The notes below the pieces were generated by a model. It was not told the origin of the DNA, searched no databases, and saw only the letters and a list, made by a program, of their open reading frames with translations. Source: Paramacrobiotus richtersi (Eukaryota; Tardigrada; Eutardigrada; Parachela; Macrobiotidae). From it: 22,931 nucleotides of DNA. Location of the stretch: the NCBI GenBank assembly GCA_034698045.1, contig JAQGAU010000886.1:1-22931 (forward strand), written 5' to 3'. The position numbers were made by a program, and so were the translations under genes. This document shows, in pieces, positions 1 to 11,137 of this stretch. Within the stretch, counting starts at the first letter, position 1. Every line of letters starts with the position of its first letter.

Positions 1-450
1 TCGGTGACTGGACGGAGCTGGAGCTACTGTAGGAGTAGGATCCCAGTCCGATGGTGTACCTGGTGTCGGAGATCAGGTGGGAGTTGGTGTCTGTGACCGA
101 ACGGAGCTGGAACCACTCGCTGCAGGAGTGGGTTCCCAGTCCGATGGTGTACCTGGTGTCGGTGACCAGGTGGAGTTGGTGGCGGTAGCCGGACGGAGCT
201 GGAACCACTGCGGGAGTAGATTCCCAGTCCGTTGGTGTACCTAGTGTCGGTGGTGTTGGTGACCGGACGGTCGCACTGGTGTCAGTGACCGGATGGAGCT
301 GGAGCTACTGCAGGAGTATGCTCCCAGTCCGATGGTATACCTGGTGTCGGTGACCAGGTCGGGGTTGGTGGCGGTAACCGGACGAAGCTGGAACCACTGC
401 GGGAGTAGATTCCCAGTCCGATGGTGTACCTGGTGTCGGTGATCAGGTGG
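1..450. repeat. Degenerate ~90-bp minisatellite, about five copies
   Basis: The core TCCCAGTCCGATGGTGTACC starts at about 41, 134, 222, 322 and 411, giving unit lengths of 88-100 bp. Each unit also holds a GGAGCTGGAACC/GGAGCTGGAGCT block and a GTCGGTGACCAGGTGG block. Copies differ by substitutions and small indels, so no frame stays open throughout. One plus frame (8-243) translates two units as Gly/Val-rich peptide containing DGVPGVGDQ, which resembles elastin-type repeats. It then shifts frame and stops. This could be a decayed repetitive structural-protein exon or a plain minisatellite. The array continues past the left edge of the window. Confidence 0.75.
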
Positions 451-1080
451 GCCATGAGATGCGGCACTGGCGGATCTGGGTTTACGCGCTGCTGAGGTTG
501 ACTCCCACTCTGACGTTGTAGCTGGTGTGGGTGAACATGTTGAGCATAAACGTGAACTGTGGGCGGTCGGAGAGGTCGATACGATGCTAGTCGTGGTGAA
601 TGTCGTGGCTGGCAGGCCCTCCGAGTCTGGCAACACGTGCTGGGCCAAGACGGCCATGGACGGGGGGCGGTCTGGTGAGGATCATGTGCTGAAGGTGGAA
701 AAGGGACGAGTGGGATACTAACCTGCATGCGGACTGGTTCTTGGTCGTGGGGTGATGAGCTCTGTCAGGATGTCGATCTGATGCTGCTATTGCTCTATCA
801 GGGACAGGATGGATGGCTCGGGTTGTTTCACCAGCTGGATTTCTAGATGTGGCTTGGTGCGGGCTTCCGATGTTGTGGACCGTAGGATTAGTGGAGACAT
901 TAGGGACCTTTAGATTGCCTACGGGTAGAGTTACGTCCGCTATCAAACTACGCCGTAGTTGTTGCTGTACGTTCTGGTTTTATAAATGCTTTAGCTAGGG
1001 TACGTGTACTGGTTGTAACTTACAGTACATTACAGAAATGGCGGCACCAGAGTAATTTACTAATTCCGGTCGGGGTATAA
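451..1080. other. Region without a supported gene
   Basis: A plus frame is open from 458 to 721 with no splice sites or domain I recognise; it lies just after the minisatellite and may be its decayed continuation. A few shorter frames on both strands look like shadows. No RNA gene or mobile element is visible. Confidence 0.3.
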
Positions 1081-1868
1081 TAATTAATAAATACAGCAAC
1101 TGTAAGGATGCAGAGCATACTGCTTGCCACAGCGTAGCATTCAGACAACTGCTAATTAGGTACAATTTTAATTAGGTATCTAATTAGCATGATTGGACCT
1201 GTTTCCGCATTATTACCATCTAGAAAGATTGCCGGAAGTGGCAGTTAGCTCTGATTTATTATGGAAACGCTAATTAATCACTAATTAATTGCTAATTAAT
1301 CATTCGCTACTTTACTAACTATTTAAGACAGGACAGGCCAATTTCTGTAGTGATGGCTTATTACATTACCGATGCCAATACGTATTTTTTAAACTGCTAA
1401 TTAGTCGTTGGTTAATTAACACGCTAATTAGACGTTAATTTGCGGTGTATGTTATAATTACAGATTTCTAACTGAGGTCAGGCATCCACAATAGCATCGA
1501 ATTTTGTAGTTAATTAAATTTACATTACTGATTAGCTAATGAGGTATCTAATTAACACTAGTTGTTCAAACAAATCCAACGTACGGTGACGATAAACTTT
1601 AGACCACACATATAAACCTTAGCAGCACCAAACTAAACTAAAAACTTCACACTAATTAATTCATTACCTAATATAATTAAGCTTGTATTGTTTTTGCAGT
1701 TAAGCTTGTAGCTAAAAGCTGGACGGAAAGATAGAATATGTTTTCCGATTGCCTATTCAGTTATCTCCGGTAACAACTCTGTTGCTTCTTCAGTGGTAAT
1801 TAGTCTTATTACTGCTAATTAACTGAAATCATTGTAGAATATACAGTTATAAGTCAGTTCGCTAATTA
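1081..1868. promoter_or_regulatory. Dense cluster of TAATTA (homeodomain-type) sites
   Basis: I count 18 exact TAATTA hexamers, starting at 1081, 1153, 1169, 1181, 1271, 1282, 1293, 1398, 1413, 1425, 1455, 1511, 1549, 1653, 1674, 1797, 1816 and 1863. Many are extended as GCTAATTAG or CTAATTAATT. In AT-rich DNA of this length about one would be expected by chance. TAATTA is the palindromic core bound by many Antp/paired-class homeodomains, so a homotypic cis-regulatory cluster is one reading. A degenerated satellite is the alternative. No gene lies inside; the nearest supported gene downstream is the GPCR at 4134. Confidence 0.45.
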
Positions 1869-2008
1869 CCGATAATCAAATAGGATATTATAAGGTAAAA
1901 TGCCATCATATCTGAAGCCCTACTTATGGAACGTTATTTTAGCGGAATAGCGTTGCTGACGATACTAGTTGCACATGTAAGTAGGCAACATGCACGTACT
2001 TTCATGCT

Positions 2009-2081
2009 GTACGTAGGTACAAAAGAGAAATCTAAAGACCCCTAATAGGGGTCTTTAGATTTCTCTTTTGTACCTACGTAC
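2009..2081. repeat. 73-bp near-perfect palindrome (hairpin)
   Basis: Two 36-nt arms (2009-2044 and 2046-2081) are exact reverse complements around a single central base at 2045. The arms hold AAAAGAGAAATCTAAAGACC and its complement. The right arm runs into a (TACG)n tract to about 2099. Such a structure would extrude a cruciform or form a hairpin transcript. It may be the remnant of a foldback/MITE element or a recent inverted duplication. No flanking target-site duplication was found. Confidence 0.85.
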
Positions 2082-2099
2082 CTACGTACGTACGTACGT
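2074..2099. repeat. Short TACG-type microsatellite
   Basis: CTACGTACCTACGTACGTACGTACGT is an alternating self-complementary tetranucleotide run overlapping the end of the palindrome's right arm. Confidence 0.7.
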
Positions 2100-3475
2100 G
2101 GTGGACTCATGCTCGTGCTATCCGACGTATCCCGATTACGCGATTAGAAGGACGCGATAGAAGGTCCAATGTCCCTAAAGGCCATATACTTGGTGGAAAA
2201 ATTTGAGAAATTTCGATTAGGACCGAAACACGTTTACAGAATGAACAAGTGACTGTTAGAAATTATTCGTTAGCTGTTACACATGCGCTGCGATGGTCTT
2301 GAGTCCGGCTAGAGACAGGATCTTTCTCTGCTTGGTCTGTCCAGTCGCTCGGCTGCAAGGTTAGTGGAGCGGGGAATTTGGACAAGTATTGCTTGGAATC
2401 TAACTATCGCTGATTACTCAACGATTCATTTTGTTTCTGTAAATTCTGTTATTGAATCACTTGTCGATACGCAGTGTTAAGCGCATAATTATGTTTTGTT
2501 ATTGTACTGTAAAAACGGTATCTTACTGGAAAAAAGTATCCAGTAGAGACGTGCAGCAAGAACGGATCGCTATAGGCCTAAATGTGTGTTTATTGCTGTA
2601 CCATAGTATGACATGCGTTAGAATGGGCCTAAATGTTGCATTTGCGCATAAAATGTGGATTGACATGAATTGGGAATTTTAAAAAATCACAGAAGAAAGA
2701 ATTTCAGATACATTTCTTATTACGTCTTGGAATGTGACCTGAAATCAAGACACATGCACTTAAAACAGCATGTAAAGTACTCAGTCAGGTAGAGAAATGA
2801 TGCATACAAATTAATTTGAAAGTGCGATCTGTGGTTTATGTTTCATTACTGGTTCATAAAATAGCGCTAGATTTTCAAACAATTAGCATCGGCTAGCTGG
2901 ACCGTAAGACGGATGAAACATCAGCAGGAGCACCCACTCACAGAAAACGAGGAGTGCAACTATCCTTCTATGGTCCTTTTACTTTGACGAAGAGGCCAAC
3001 CTGCCACACACTACACAGGGCAGGGACGCAATACAGTCTCGCCAGAGTCCAAATTTCCCTCGAAAAGCGTTGTCGGCAAAACTAAAAATTGCGGTTCATT
3101 TTGTATACGGGTTGTCCCGTTATGTGCTGTCCACCCAGACAGGGCGTGTCTTTGGTGGATTATGCTACGATACTCACAAGAAAAGCGTAAACTTATTGTC
3201 AAAATCTAAGAGCAAGGGCCGCTCGGCAAGGTCGATGTCGTTGTGATGGATTTAATGAGCAACGGTTTATTGAAAGCGGTCAATAAGTTTCTGTGACCTT
3301 TCGAACACAAAGGCACTGCGGGAAAAGAGAACAAAACTGTTTTTAGACAGCCTTATGCGACCTTGACGATGTCAATCACTGCAAGACGGTGGGAGTTCCT
3401 ATTGATCACAATCTGCGAAAGTCTGGAAGAACAAGAATATACTGGAAGGAGCGCATTGGATAATTGATGGGCTCG
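2100..3475. other. Region without a supported gene
   Basis: Small open frames (for example 2452-2682 + and 3011-3202 -) show no domain, signal peptide or convincing splice context. I see no RNA gene or transposon end here. Confidence 0.3.
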
Positions 3476-3535
3476 TACTGTATTGTATTGTATTGTATTG
3501 TATTGTATTGTATTGTATTGTATTGTACTGTATTG
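3476..3535. repeat. (TATTG)n pentanucleotide microsatellite
   Basis: Twelve tandem TAYTG units: nine perfect TATTG copies at 3481-3525, flanked on both sides by TACTG variants. This explains the YNTIQ-like repeats seen in reverse-frame translations, which are not genes. Confidence 0.95.
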
Positions 3536-4133
3536 CTGCATGTTCTGTGGTAGAAGAACAGATCTGCAAACGTTCATATTGATTACGCTGAACTGATTGT
3601 GACAATTGTGAGTTATGTCTACCATGTTGAAATTACTGCATTTCATGATCACTGCAAGCGACCTGGTTTTCGTCAACCTTCCTCGACCACCCCCGGACAG
3701 GGAGATTTCGTTACATAACAACATTTCTCTTTTGAGATTACAGCATGTGACAAGTTTTAGTGAACTCTCGCTTACGTATTACGTTACAGGATTTGGAAAG
3801 ACCATTACCCCTTAACTTCCCGTCTCGGTAACCCTAGATGGCGCTCCATACTCGAAACGGCAAAGGCGCATCCGACACCGATACTGTCGGTAATTGCACT
3901 AATCCCGGAAACTCCTCCCTTGTTACCTTTGGGATCCTGTAACAATGACAGTTTCCAACACTGTATTGATCGGAAAACGAAGCAACGGCGTGTTGGGGAT
4001 TCTTTTACTCCAATATCGATAATCACAGGTTAACTAACGCGTGATGTGAACATATCTCTTCATTGTTGGGATTGAATCAATTGTACGTAAATAACTCGAG
4101 AAACACTATAAGAAGCTAGTACAAAAGCTAAGA

Positions 4134-5400
4134 ATGCCACATAGTAGATTGTTCGCTAATTTCTCTAATGCTTCAAACTATGCGCGACCAACACGATCTG
4201 AACTGGATTCATGGTTTGCAACAACCATGTTCATCGGCGGGTTAGGCGGCATTTCTATCGCCTTTCTGTTAACAGTAATGGTGACCTCGAGAAAGGTCAA
4301 GAGTACATCTGGAAAGCTCATTATCCATCTGGAATCCGTTGAACTGTTTATGTGTGTCGCTGAGAACCTGATCAGCAACGTTCCATTATACCTGCAAATG
4401 ATTGGCTACAAAGCAAAAATACATTGTGGATTCGCCCATTTCAGCTTGTTATCCTTGAGCTTCGTGGCAAACTGGGCGGCTACCGTGTTAGCAGTGAACC
4501 GATTCTTGGCCATCATCTTGCCGTTTCAATACCGGAATTTAACTGGTGCACGAAGCGCTATAACAATGCTGCTCTGGCCATGGTTTATCGTACTAGTCAC
4601 CAACTTCCCCTTGTATTTACAAAGGGACATACACATCGGTATGTTGCCAAGCGGAGCATGTGGCATTCTACGCATGACTGGCAAAACCATGACGGTTGTG
4701 GGAATTTTCAACAGCTACTTTCCATACGCCGTTATTGGGGCATCCTACATCACAATTTTCTTGAAGCAAAGATTGGTATGCATTCGAGTGGTACCGGATG
4801 ATCGTGCTGTGCCGCCAGTGGTTTTGAATAGAAGATTAGCGATGGCGAAGGTGTTATTTTGTTCGTTTTTGTGGTATTGTATGTGCTTATCACCGGCACC
4901 GGTAGTGGATACGTTTGCGCCTGGTGTGAGGGACCGGGAGGTGAGGTTTGTGATGTGGCTAAGGACGACGTGGGTACTGGGCTATGCAATTAATCCTGTA
5001 AGTAACTGGCAACGACATCTGTTACGATTAGTAGCATAAACTGCGTAACAAACTATTTTCATTAAAGTTACGAAAACCGATTCGCAGGAGAAGCTGCTGT
5101 ATGACTTATTGTTTTATATATTTTGTTAGTTATTTATGATTTTATTTTATTATGTTTATCTATTTATCTATAATGTTTATTATTTTTTTATTATTTATTA
5201 TTTTATATAATATGGGCTTGTTGTGGAGCTCCTTTCATCAGTTTTTATTGCAGCTGTTCTTCTTTGCCATGAGTCGTGAATACCGATTGAATGCCAAAAG
5301 ACTTTTGATGAAGCTAAGACGCAAAGTTGTGCAGAAACCCAAAGAAGAAAACAAAACAAGCATGTCAAAAGGGAATGATCGCATGCAGTGGAACGGATAG
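4134..5400 (+). CDS. Divergent class A (rhodopsin-like) GPCR, two exons
   Basis: Seven-transmembrane receptor of 336 aa from exons 4134-4997 and 5254-5400. The intron 4998-5253 (GTAAGT...TTGCAG) is phase 0. The N-terminus has tandem glycosylation sequons (N9FS, N12AS). TM1 is about 28-50. Cys98 before TM3 and Cys176 in the second extracellular loop can form the conserved disulfide. TM3 ends N122-R-F where most class A receptors have DRY. TM6 has no CWxP but ends C-L-S-P-A-P (251-256). The intron falls right after Asn287-Pro288 of TM7, and the spliced product reads NP-LFF-FAMSREYR, the correct spacing for NPxxY/F plus helix 8. A basic Lys/Arg-rich tail follows. An alternative in-frame acceptor at 5240-5241 would add four residues and spoil the TM7 spacing. 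Ligand and G protein cannot be deduced; orphan, lineage-expanded receptor is my inference. Confidence 0.85.
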
Positions 5401-8120
5401 CTACAAGCTTAAAAAACTCGCCAGCGCAAAGGCACAGAAGCAAACAAGTTGATGTATTACAATTACAAGTTAGTGCAAATTGTATATCGTTAGCTGTCCA
5501 ACATTAACAGGTACGATGCACATTGTACAGTACCCATGATTATCTGCTGCAGTTGCAAAACTCATATGGCAGTGTACCGTACACACGCATACCTGGCCGC
5601 CGCTTCAGTTCCCTTACGATTCTTGCTTGGGGTGCTGTATTAATTGTGAAACTTGATGGCATGACGAATTTGTGAAACTCCGCCCTCGGCAAGGAAGGCG
5701 GTTGTCTCGGATGTTATCTGTTGACTTCGTGCCTGGTTCCAGTATCGAAAGTTCTGCCAGAAGATCCAATTATATATCTCGCACGTTGCCGAAAAGCGGA
5801 AGCGTTTCCTGGAGCAACGCCGGTATTTGATCTGCCTGCTGGCCAGAATCACCTTTCAGAGTGCGGAATTTCCATATTTGTACAGTACTTCAGGAATCCT
5901 AACAATCTGACGAATCTCTTGACTGGGTTTCCTTTCGGCTTTCTTCGCCCTAGACACTGGTGGTAGTACATTCTTTTGAAGCGCATCGGACGGCCCGCGT
6001 TAGATACAAGCCTGTTCATTTTTCTTTCAACACCTTCACCTTCTTTGGCAGCAAGGAACTGCTCTATGTGTTAGAGGTATACTCGTCGATGAGTTTTTAT
6101 TGTCTATAAGTTGAGTGACCATATTCGGTCCGAAGTATAAAGAACAAGAAACACCTTCGGCTGCCGCCTCAGGGTTTCTTGAGATCAAAGTTCAGAATTG
6201 GTTCGAAAATTTATACAAACTGTACTTCTCAGCTCTTCCTCAAAACAAATCTTTGGTGTGAATTTTTGTGATCCGCTACTGCAAACGCTCGTTTTTTTTA
6301 AGCACTGTGTCGGAATGTTCTTCGCTATTTATTTCGTAGTTCCGCTGGATTTCCAGACATCTAGCCTTTGTCGCTAACTTATCTTAGGAAATGTTTTCTC
6401 ATTTGTTTCCTTGATTTTTCGGCAGACATAATCGAAACGAGTTTACGTATGTCTCTACGTAGTACTCGCCTGTGATCGGCAAGATCGTCCGGAGGTCAAA
6501 CTCTCCGCTCGCCGTAAATTTTGCCCACTCAAACATTATTTGTCTGTAGCTCCGCGTGCACTGGTTTGAAGATCATTCCCCCATTTTTGACGGGCGGGTT
6601 CAACCCGGCACTTTTGCTGGAGCTTAACAGATAATTGGCTTCACCAGACGGCTTTGAGCCAGACACTTTTGCCCATAGAAATCGAATATTTTGGGGGCCC
6701 CGGCAAAAATCGTGTGGATGACCTTTGAGAGTTTAAGTTAAGGTCCCTGAGCACGCGGACACTTTAGGAAGATTGCTTAGGTGAAAGAAATTTACGATGG
6801 ACGGAATTTCTGCGCTACGAACGGTTTTTACCGGGTTACAGGTGAATGTGTACCGCGGGCAGTTTTGCCGTTAGCGCCGGGTTTTACCGCTCACACTGTC
6901 AATCTTTAACGATAGTTCTCCATTCCCTAAACTTTCCAGGGGACACAGGCAATGAAAACATTGTTTGGTGCGTCCTTCTGTTCGCATAAAAAGTACCAGA
7001 ACACGGTTAAGCCACCGGCACGAAGCCGTGTGGCGGTGATAATGCGAAATATCACTTTGTTAATATCGTTTTTATTTTGGTTTCTTTAAGTCAAATGTTC
7101 GATATCGTAGGAAAATACCCGGCCAGTTTCTGGTATATAGTTCGCTGAACTTCGTTCTGCTCTCGATTAAACTTTCGAAAAAAGATTCAGCTCGTAGCAT
7201 TTGTGATTGTTGTTTTGTTCTGCGAGAGGTCAAACTTTTGGCCATTAATCAAATATACCGTTCATGTTCTTGGTTTATTCTGGCTCTGCTTCAGCTGGAA
7301 CGTTCGACGCCGAAGCATACGATTTCGTTTTTTACGATCACATCCCTATAGTTCGCGGAATGTCGCTAATTATTTTAATTAAACCAGCATTTCAAGAAAA
7401 TTGCTTCTACTGGTAAACAGTTTTTGCCTTTTGCAGTTCAAGTCAAACAATACGGAGCGTTTCCTGTGTGGGTCACCTCAGTGTGCGTTCTCTGTTTGGG
7501 ATTTTCTGACACTTCTCACTTCCGACTTTCGATATGGTTTGCATGCGCATTTGTTGTTTGTTTTCCGCACCGGTCATATACTTCTTCCTTAATCATTATT
7601 ATGGTCATTTGCTCACTATGCATCTGTAATGTAACTCTCGAGAGACTACGTATAACCTTGTTGATTGATTCATGTTCTGAATCTGAATGTTCTGGATTTA
7701 GTTGCTTGGCCAAAACCTACAGTTATTTATTTTTCGGTAACGGCATGCTGCCGGAAGTTACAAACACAATAAGCCGCTTGGCTCTCGGATAAACTTCCAG
7801 TTTTGTTCTGCCCTGTTTCACATAAATCGCTTGAATTATTCCTGAATAAATTACGAACGCACACATTCAAGCTAAAAATTTCAGGGCAGTACTCAGTAAT
7901 TGACTTTCATTGCATTTTGTTATCCGAGTTAATAACGCGTTTTGCTGTTCTCTACCTGATTCGTACAATAGTCTAATTTAGTTATGCACAGCGTGCACGT
8001 TTTACTCCGAGTATTATGTAGTTTTTGAGAATACAACGCCGTTTGATACAATTCAAGCGAGCTAGCTGCTTTGGCGAATTTGCATCATCAAGTGTCGGCC
8101 GGGGTCATACACTTGCGACC
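5401..8120. other. Long region without a supported gene
   Basis: T-rich, moderately AT-rich DNA. The longest frame (7424-7792 +, 122 aa) is hydrophobic, but it is in T-rich sequence and lacks recognisable motifs or a convincing splice context. Frames near 5640-5966 on both strands overlap each other and are unconvincing. No tRNA, rRNA or intact transposase is seen. Confidence 0.3.
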
Positions 8121-8907
8121 GTCAATTATGTCCCCCCTGCCAAAATGTCCCCCCGGACATTATTGCCGGGTCCCCTGTGTAACCATCGCCAAATGTGTAA
8201 CCCTTGCACAGGCTTGGTGAAACGAAGGACCTAGGAGGCCTGGACAAATTCGGGATCAATCCGAGACCCGCCACCAAGCGCTACCACCGCCACCGATGTG
8301 ACCACCAGAAACTTTGAAACTGAAGGTGACATTATTGCCGGAACTACGGGGAACATTATTGCCGGCACAATGTGGGACATTATTGCCGGAGCTACGGGGG
8401 ACACTATTGCCGGTGCTGGACTCGGGGGGACATTATTGCTGGCCTGGAGGTGAGTAAGGTGGCATTATTGCCGGTGCTGGACATGGGTGACATTATTGCC
8501 TGTATTGCCGGACTAAAGGAGGCATTATTGACGTCTACCATAGTACCGGCAATAATGTCCCCCGTAGTACCGCCAGTAATGTCCCGCGTAGTACCGCCAG
8601 TAATGTCCGCCATAGTGCCGCCAATAATGTCCCCCGCAGTATCGGCAATAATGTCCCCCTTACTCCCGGCAATAAATGTCCCCCGTAGTACCGGCAATAA
8701 TGTCGCCTTCGGGGAAATTTGTTGGTGGTCACATCGGTAGCGGTGGTAGCGCTTGGTGGCGGGTCTCGGATTGGTCCCGAATTTGTCCAGCCCTCTTAGG
8801 TCTTTCGTTTCACCAAGCCTATGCAAGGGTTACACGTTTGGCGATGGTTACAAAGGGGACTCGGCAATAATGTCCGGGGGACATTGTGGCAGGGGGACAT
8901 AATTGAC
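8121..8907. mobile_element. Foldback-type element with long composite inverted repeats
   Basis: The two ends are inverted copies: GTCAATTATGTCCCCC at 8121 and its complement ending at 8907. The outer arms (about 8121-8315 and 8710-8907) share the block with GGTGAAACGAAGGACCT and ACCACCGATGTGACCACC-like sequence. Inside lie short subrepeats of GGACATTATTGCCGG, in sense orientation from 8157 to about 8530 (nine copies, some diverged). From 8544 onward the complement CCGGCAATAATGTCC appears in eight copies. Almost the whole 787 bp is therefore arm, as in foldback (FB-like) transposons. There is no coding capacity, and both long open frames here are repeat artefacts. No clear target-site duplication is visible, so the insertion may be old. 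Confidence 0.8.
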
Positions 8908-9480
8908 TGTCACATATGCTTCCGCCTTTCCGGATGCTTAAATTCTCAAATCAATGTAGGCCAGTTTAACTCATTAACAATCTACCATAATCTTCTGATC
9001 TGCAACGTTATCGGCACGATTAGAACGAAAACAATTACTGTGTGTAGGGTTTACCGGTTTAGTTTCTAATTTACCCAAGATAACTCCTCGGGACCAGATC
9101 TAGTAAATATTTCTGATTGGTTTTCCGCTTACATAGTACAGTACATACAGTTTGATCATAGCAACGCTTAACAATATTTATTAATTATCTGGCATAAAAA
9201 GTAATTATCTGGTATTATCATGTATCGCACATGTGTATGGGTGGGGTCCAAAACTCCAGTTCTTCGTGCCCTGTAGTGCCTGTGGGTCTCTTTTAAAATC
9301 AAACGTCATGTGTCCCCGTTTTGAGTTATGCTCTATCCGATGGTATAATTTATTCGAACGGAGATTGTTTGGTTTGGGAGATTTCGTTATCCCGGGACGG
9401 AGTTCCGTAATAGGAACTAGTACTAGATAGAAACCGGTACATGCCTCGGTGCATTTGACGCATACATATGCGCCGCCATA
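8908..9480. other. Region without a supported gene
   Basis: AT-rich spacer between the foldback element and the SDR promoter region. One small frame (9233-9430 +) has no support. Nothing else seen. Confidence 0.3.
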
Positions 9481-9483
9481 GCC

Positions 9484-9614
9484 GATAAAAGTGCACGATA
9501 AAAGCCAAGGCAGTTCCCAGTATCTTTTGCGAAGCTTAAGTGCAAATTAAACTGCAATCTCGAATCGCGATACCATTTTATCGAAAAGCTTTATCAGTGT
9601 TTACGAGACGATAA
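9484..9614. promoter_or_regulatory. Cluster of GATA-factor sites upstream of the SDR gene
   Basis: Five GATAA/TTATC cores lie within 131 bp, at 9484-9488, 9497-9501, 9578-9582, 9591-9595 and 9610-9614, ending 100 bp before the SDR start codon. Paired GATA sites are typical of gut-expressed metabolic genes in invertebrates. That this drives expression of the SDR is inference. Confidence 0.4.
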
Positions 9615-9713
9615 TTTCTCAACAGTCGCAAAGCAATCTCGCTGTCAGCAGCTAGCTGTTAATCACGCAGCAAGAGTCGAAGTGCTAAAGAACAGTAAAA
9701 TCTTTCCACTGCA

Positions 9714-11137
9714 ATGGTATCCCTTTTGAAATCGGGTAGTGTCGCCCTGGTTACGGGAGGAGCATCGGGACTGGGGGCAGCAGCGGTCCAGGATTTCGTT
9801 AAGCAAGGAATTATTACCTATGTGATCGACCTGGGAAGTCCCATCGGCAAAGTGGACAAGTCCAAGACAAACGAGCTTGTCCACTATCGAGTTGCCGATG
9901 TAAGTTGTTTTCTTGTTTGCATGTTGTTAATTTCCATTTTCTGGTTTTTGTTTTACTTTGTTGCTTGAAGTCGCGTAAACAGCAACAAATTTTAAAGATT
10001 TATATTTTGTATTTTTTATGCTTTACGAGCCACGCTTGTAACTTCTGCGAAACACTTGAAAATAGATACTTCATAATTAATCCGCCATGTTTAGAACGCA
10101 GCTAAGATACTTTGTCCATACTCCTGCATATGATTGCCTTTCAGGTACAACTACTTATAGAATCTGTTTCCTTTCGTCACTGGCATTCAAGTAATTCAAT
10201 TCAAGTAACTCAAGCTGTATCTTGACTGATTTCCAGGTTACCAACGAAGATCAAGTCAAAGCTGTCATCGACGAAATCGGCTCGAAGCACCACCGACTGG
10301 ACGTTGTGGTTACCAGTGCTGGCATCCATCTCCTCGGCCCGTTTTTTGATTTCGACAACGGGAAACCGCAGTCGCTGGAAGACATCACCAGAGTTATCAA
10401 TGTATGTACCATAAGTATAACAAACCGTTTTCAGTATCGGTTAGTTTTATACAGCATGAGTAAATAATCAATGGCATATCACAAACATGACCTTTGACAT
10501 TCAGAATTTTTACAGTTAGCCGTTTGTACAGGTTAATCTAATCGGCACTCTGAACACGATCCGCTTATCGGTCGGTCTAATGAGCCACAACACACCGGAC
10601 AATGATGGCCAACGTGGGGTGATTATCACCTTATCAAGTGGGACACGTCAGAACATTTCCGCCGGACGGGCCGTTTATGGAGCAACTAAAGCTGGCGTTT
10701 CTTCCCTGTGTATTCCACTGGCCAGAGAATTCGCGCGTGTGGGCATTCGAGTCGTCGCCATCGCTCCAGGTACACACTAGTACCCTTCAAGTTTGTACTG
10801 TGGAAGTTTGTATGCAGTGTGTTCCGGATCAAACTTAAGCGTCCGGCGTCAAATGCACTATTTAAATTTGTTGGCCATGTGTTTAGGACCGATGGCCACA
10901 CCCCTCAATGCTGAAATGCCCAATTTTGACAAGTATGAAAAGGTCATGCCGAGTTTGTTAGCGTTTCCTAAGCGAATGGGTACCATGGAGGAGTTCACGA
11001 AAACGGTTAACTACGTCATTGACAATGCCTATGTTAACGCTACCACACTCGATTTGACCGCCGGATTTACCGATCCATCGTATTGGCCCGCGCTATACGA
11101 AAACTGTTTCTCCTCTCATATTCCGAGAAATGCATGA
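9714..11137 (+). CDS. Short-chain dehydrogenase, HSD17B10 (type-2 3-hydroxyacyl-CoA dehydrogenase)-like
   Basis: NAD-dependent oxidoreductase of 279 aa. Family members oxidise 3-hydroxyacyl-CoA, including branched short-chain ones, and some steroids in mitochondria. Exons are 9714-9899, 10237-10401, 10532-10769 and 10887-11137, with intron phases 0, 0 and 1; all introns are GT-AG and all frames join. The Rossmann glycine motif T14-G-G-A-S-G-L-G21 is intact. The catalytic triad is Ser153 (ITLSSGT), Tyr166 and Lys170 (YGATK), with 13 residues from Ser to Tyr as in HSD17B10. The stretches LEDITRVINVNLIGT, GQRGVIIT and GIRVVAIAPG are family hallmarks. After APG the segment reads P-M-A-T-P-L. The NNAG motif is T88-S-A-G, so its usual Asn is missing. 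No mitochondrial presequence is obvious, as in several family members. The ATG chosen is the first in the open frame and precedes the first Rossmann strand. Adjacent GATA sites may control it. Confidence 0.9.

Noticed and set aside
7424-7792. 122-aa hydrophobic plus frame
   Set aside because: T-rich low-complexity origin, no recognisable motif, no matching exons.
8372-8826. Long open frames on both strands giving repetitive G-D-I-I-A-G / M-S-P-V-V-P peptides
   Set aside because: They are direct translations of the foldback element's subrepeats, open on both strands because of the unit sequence, not genes.
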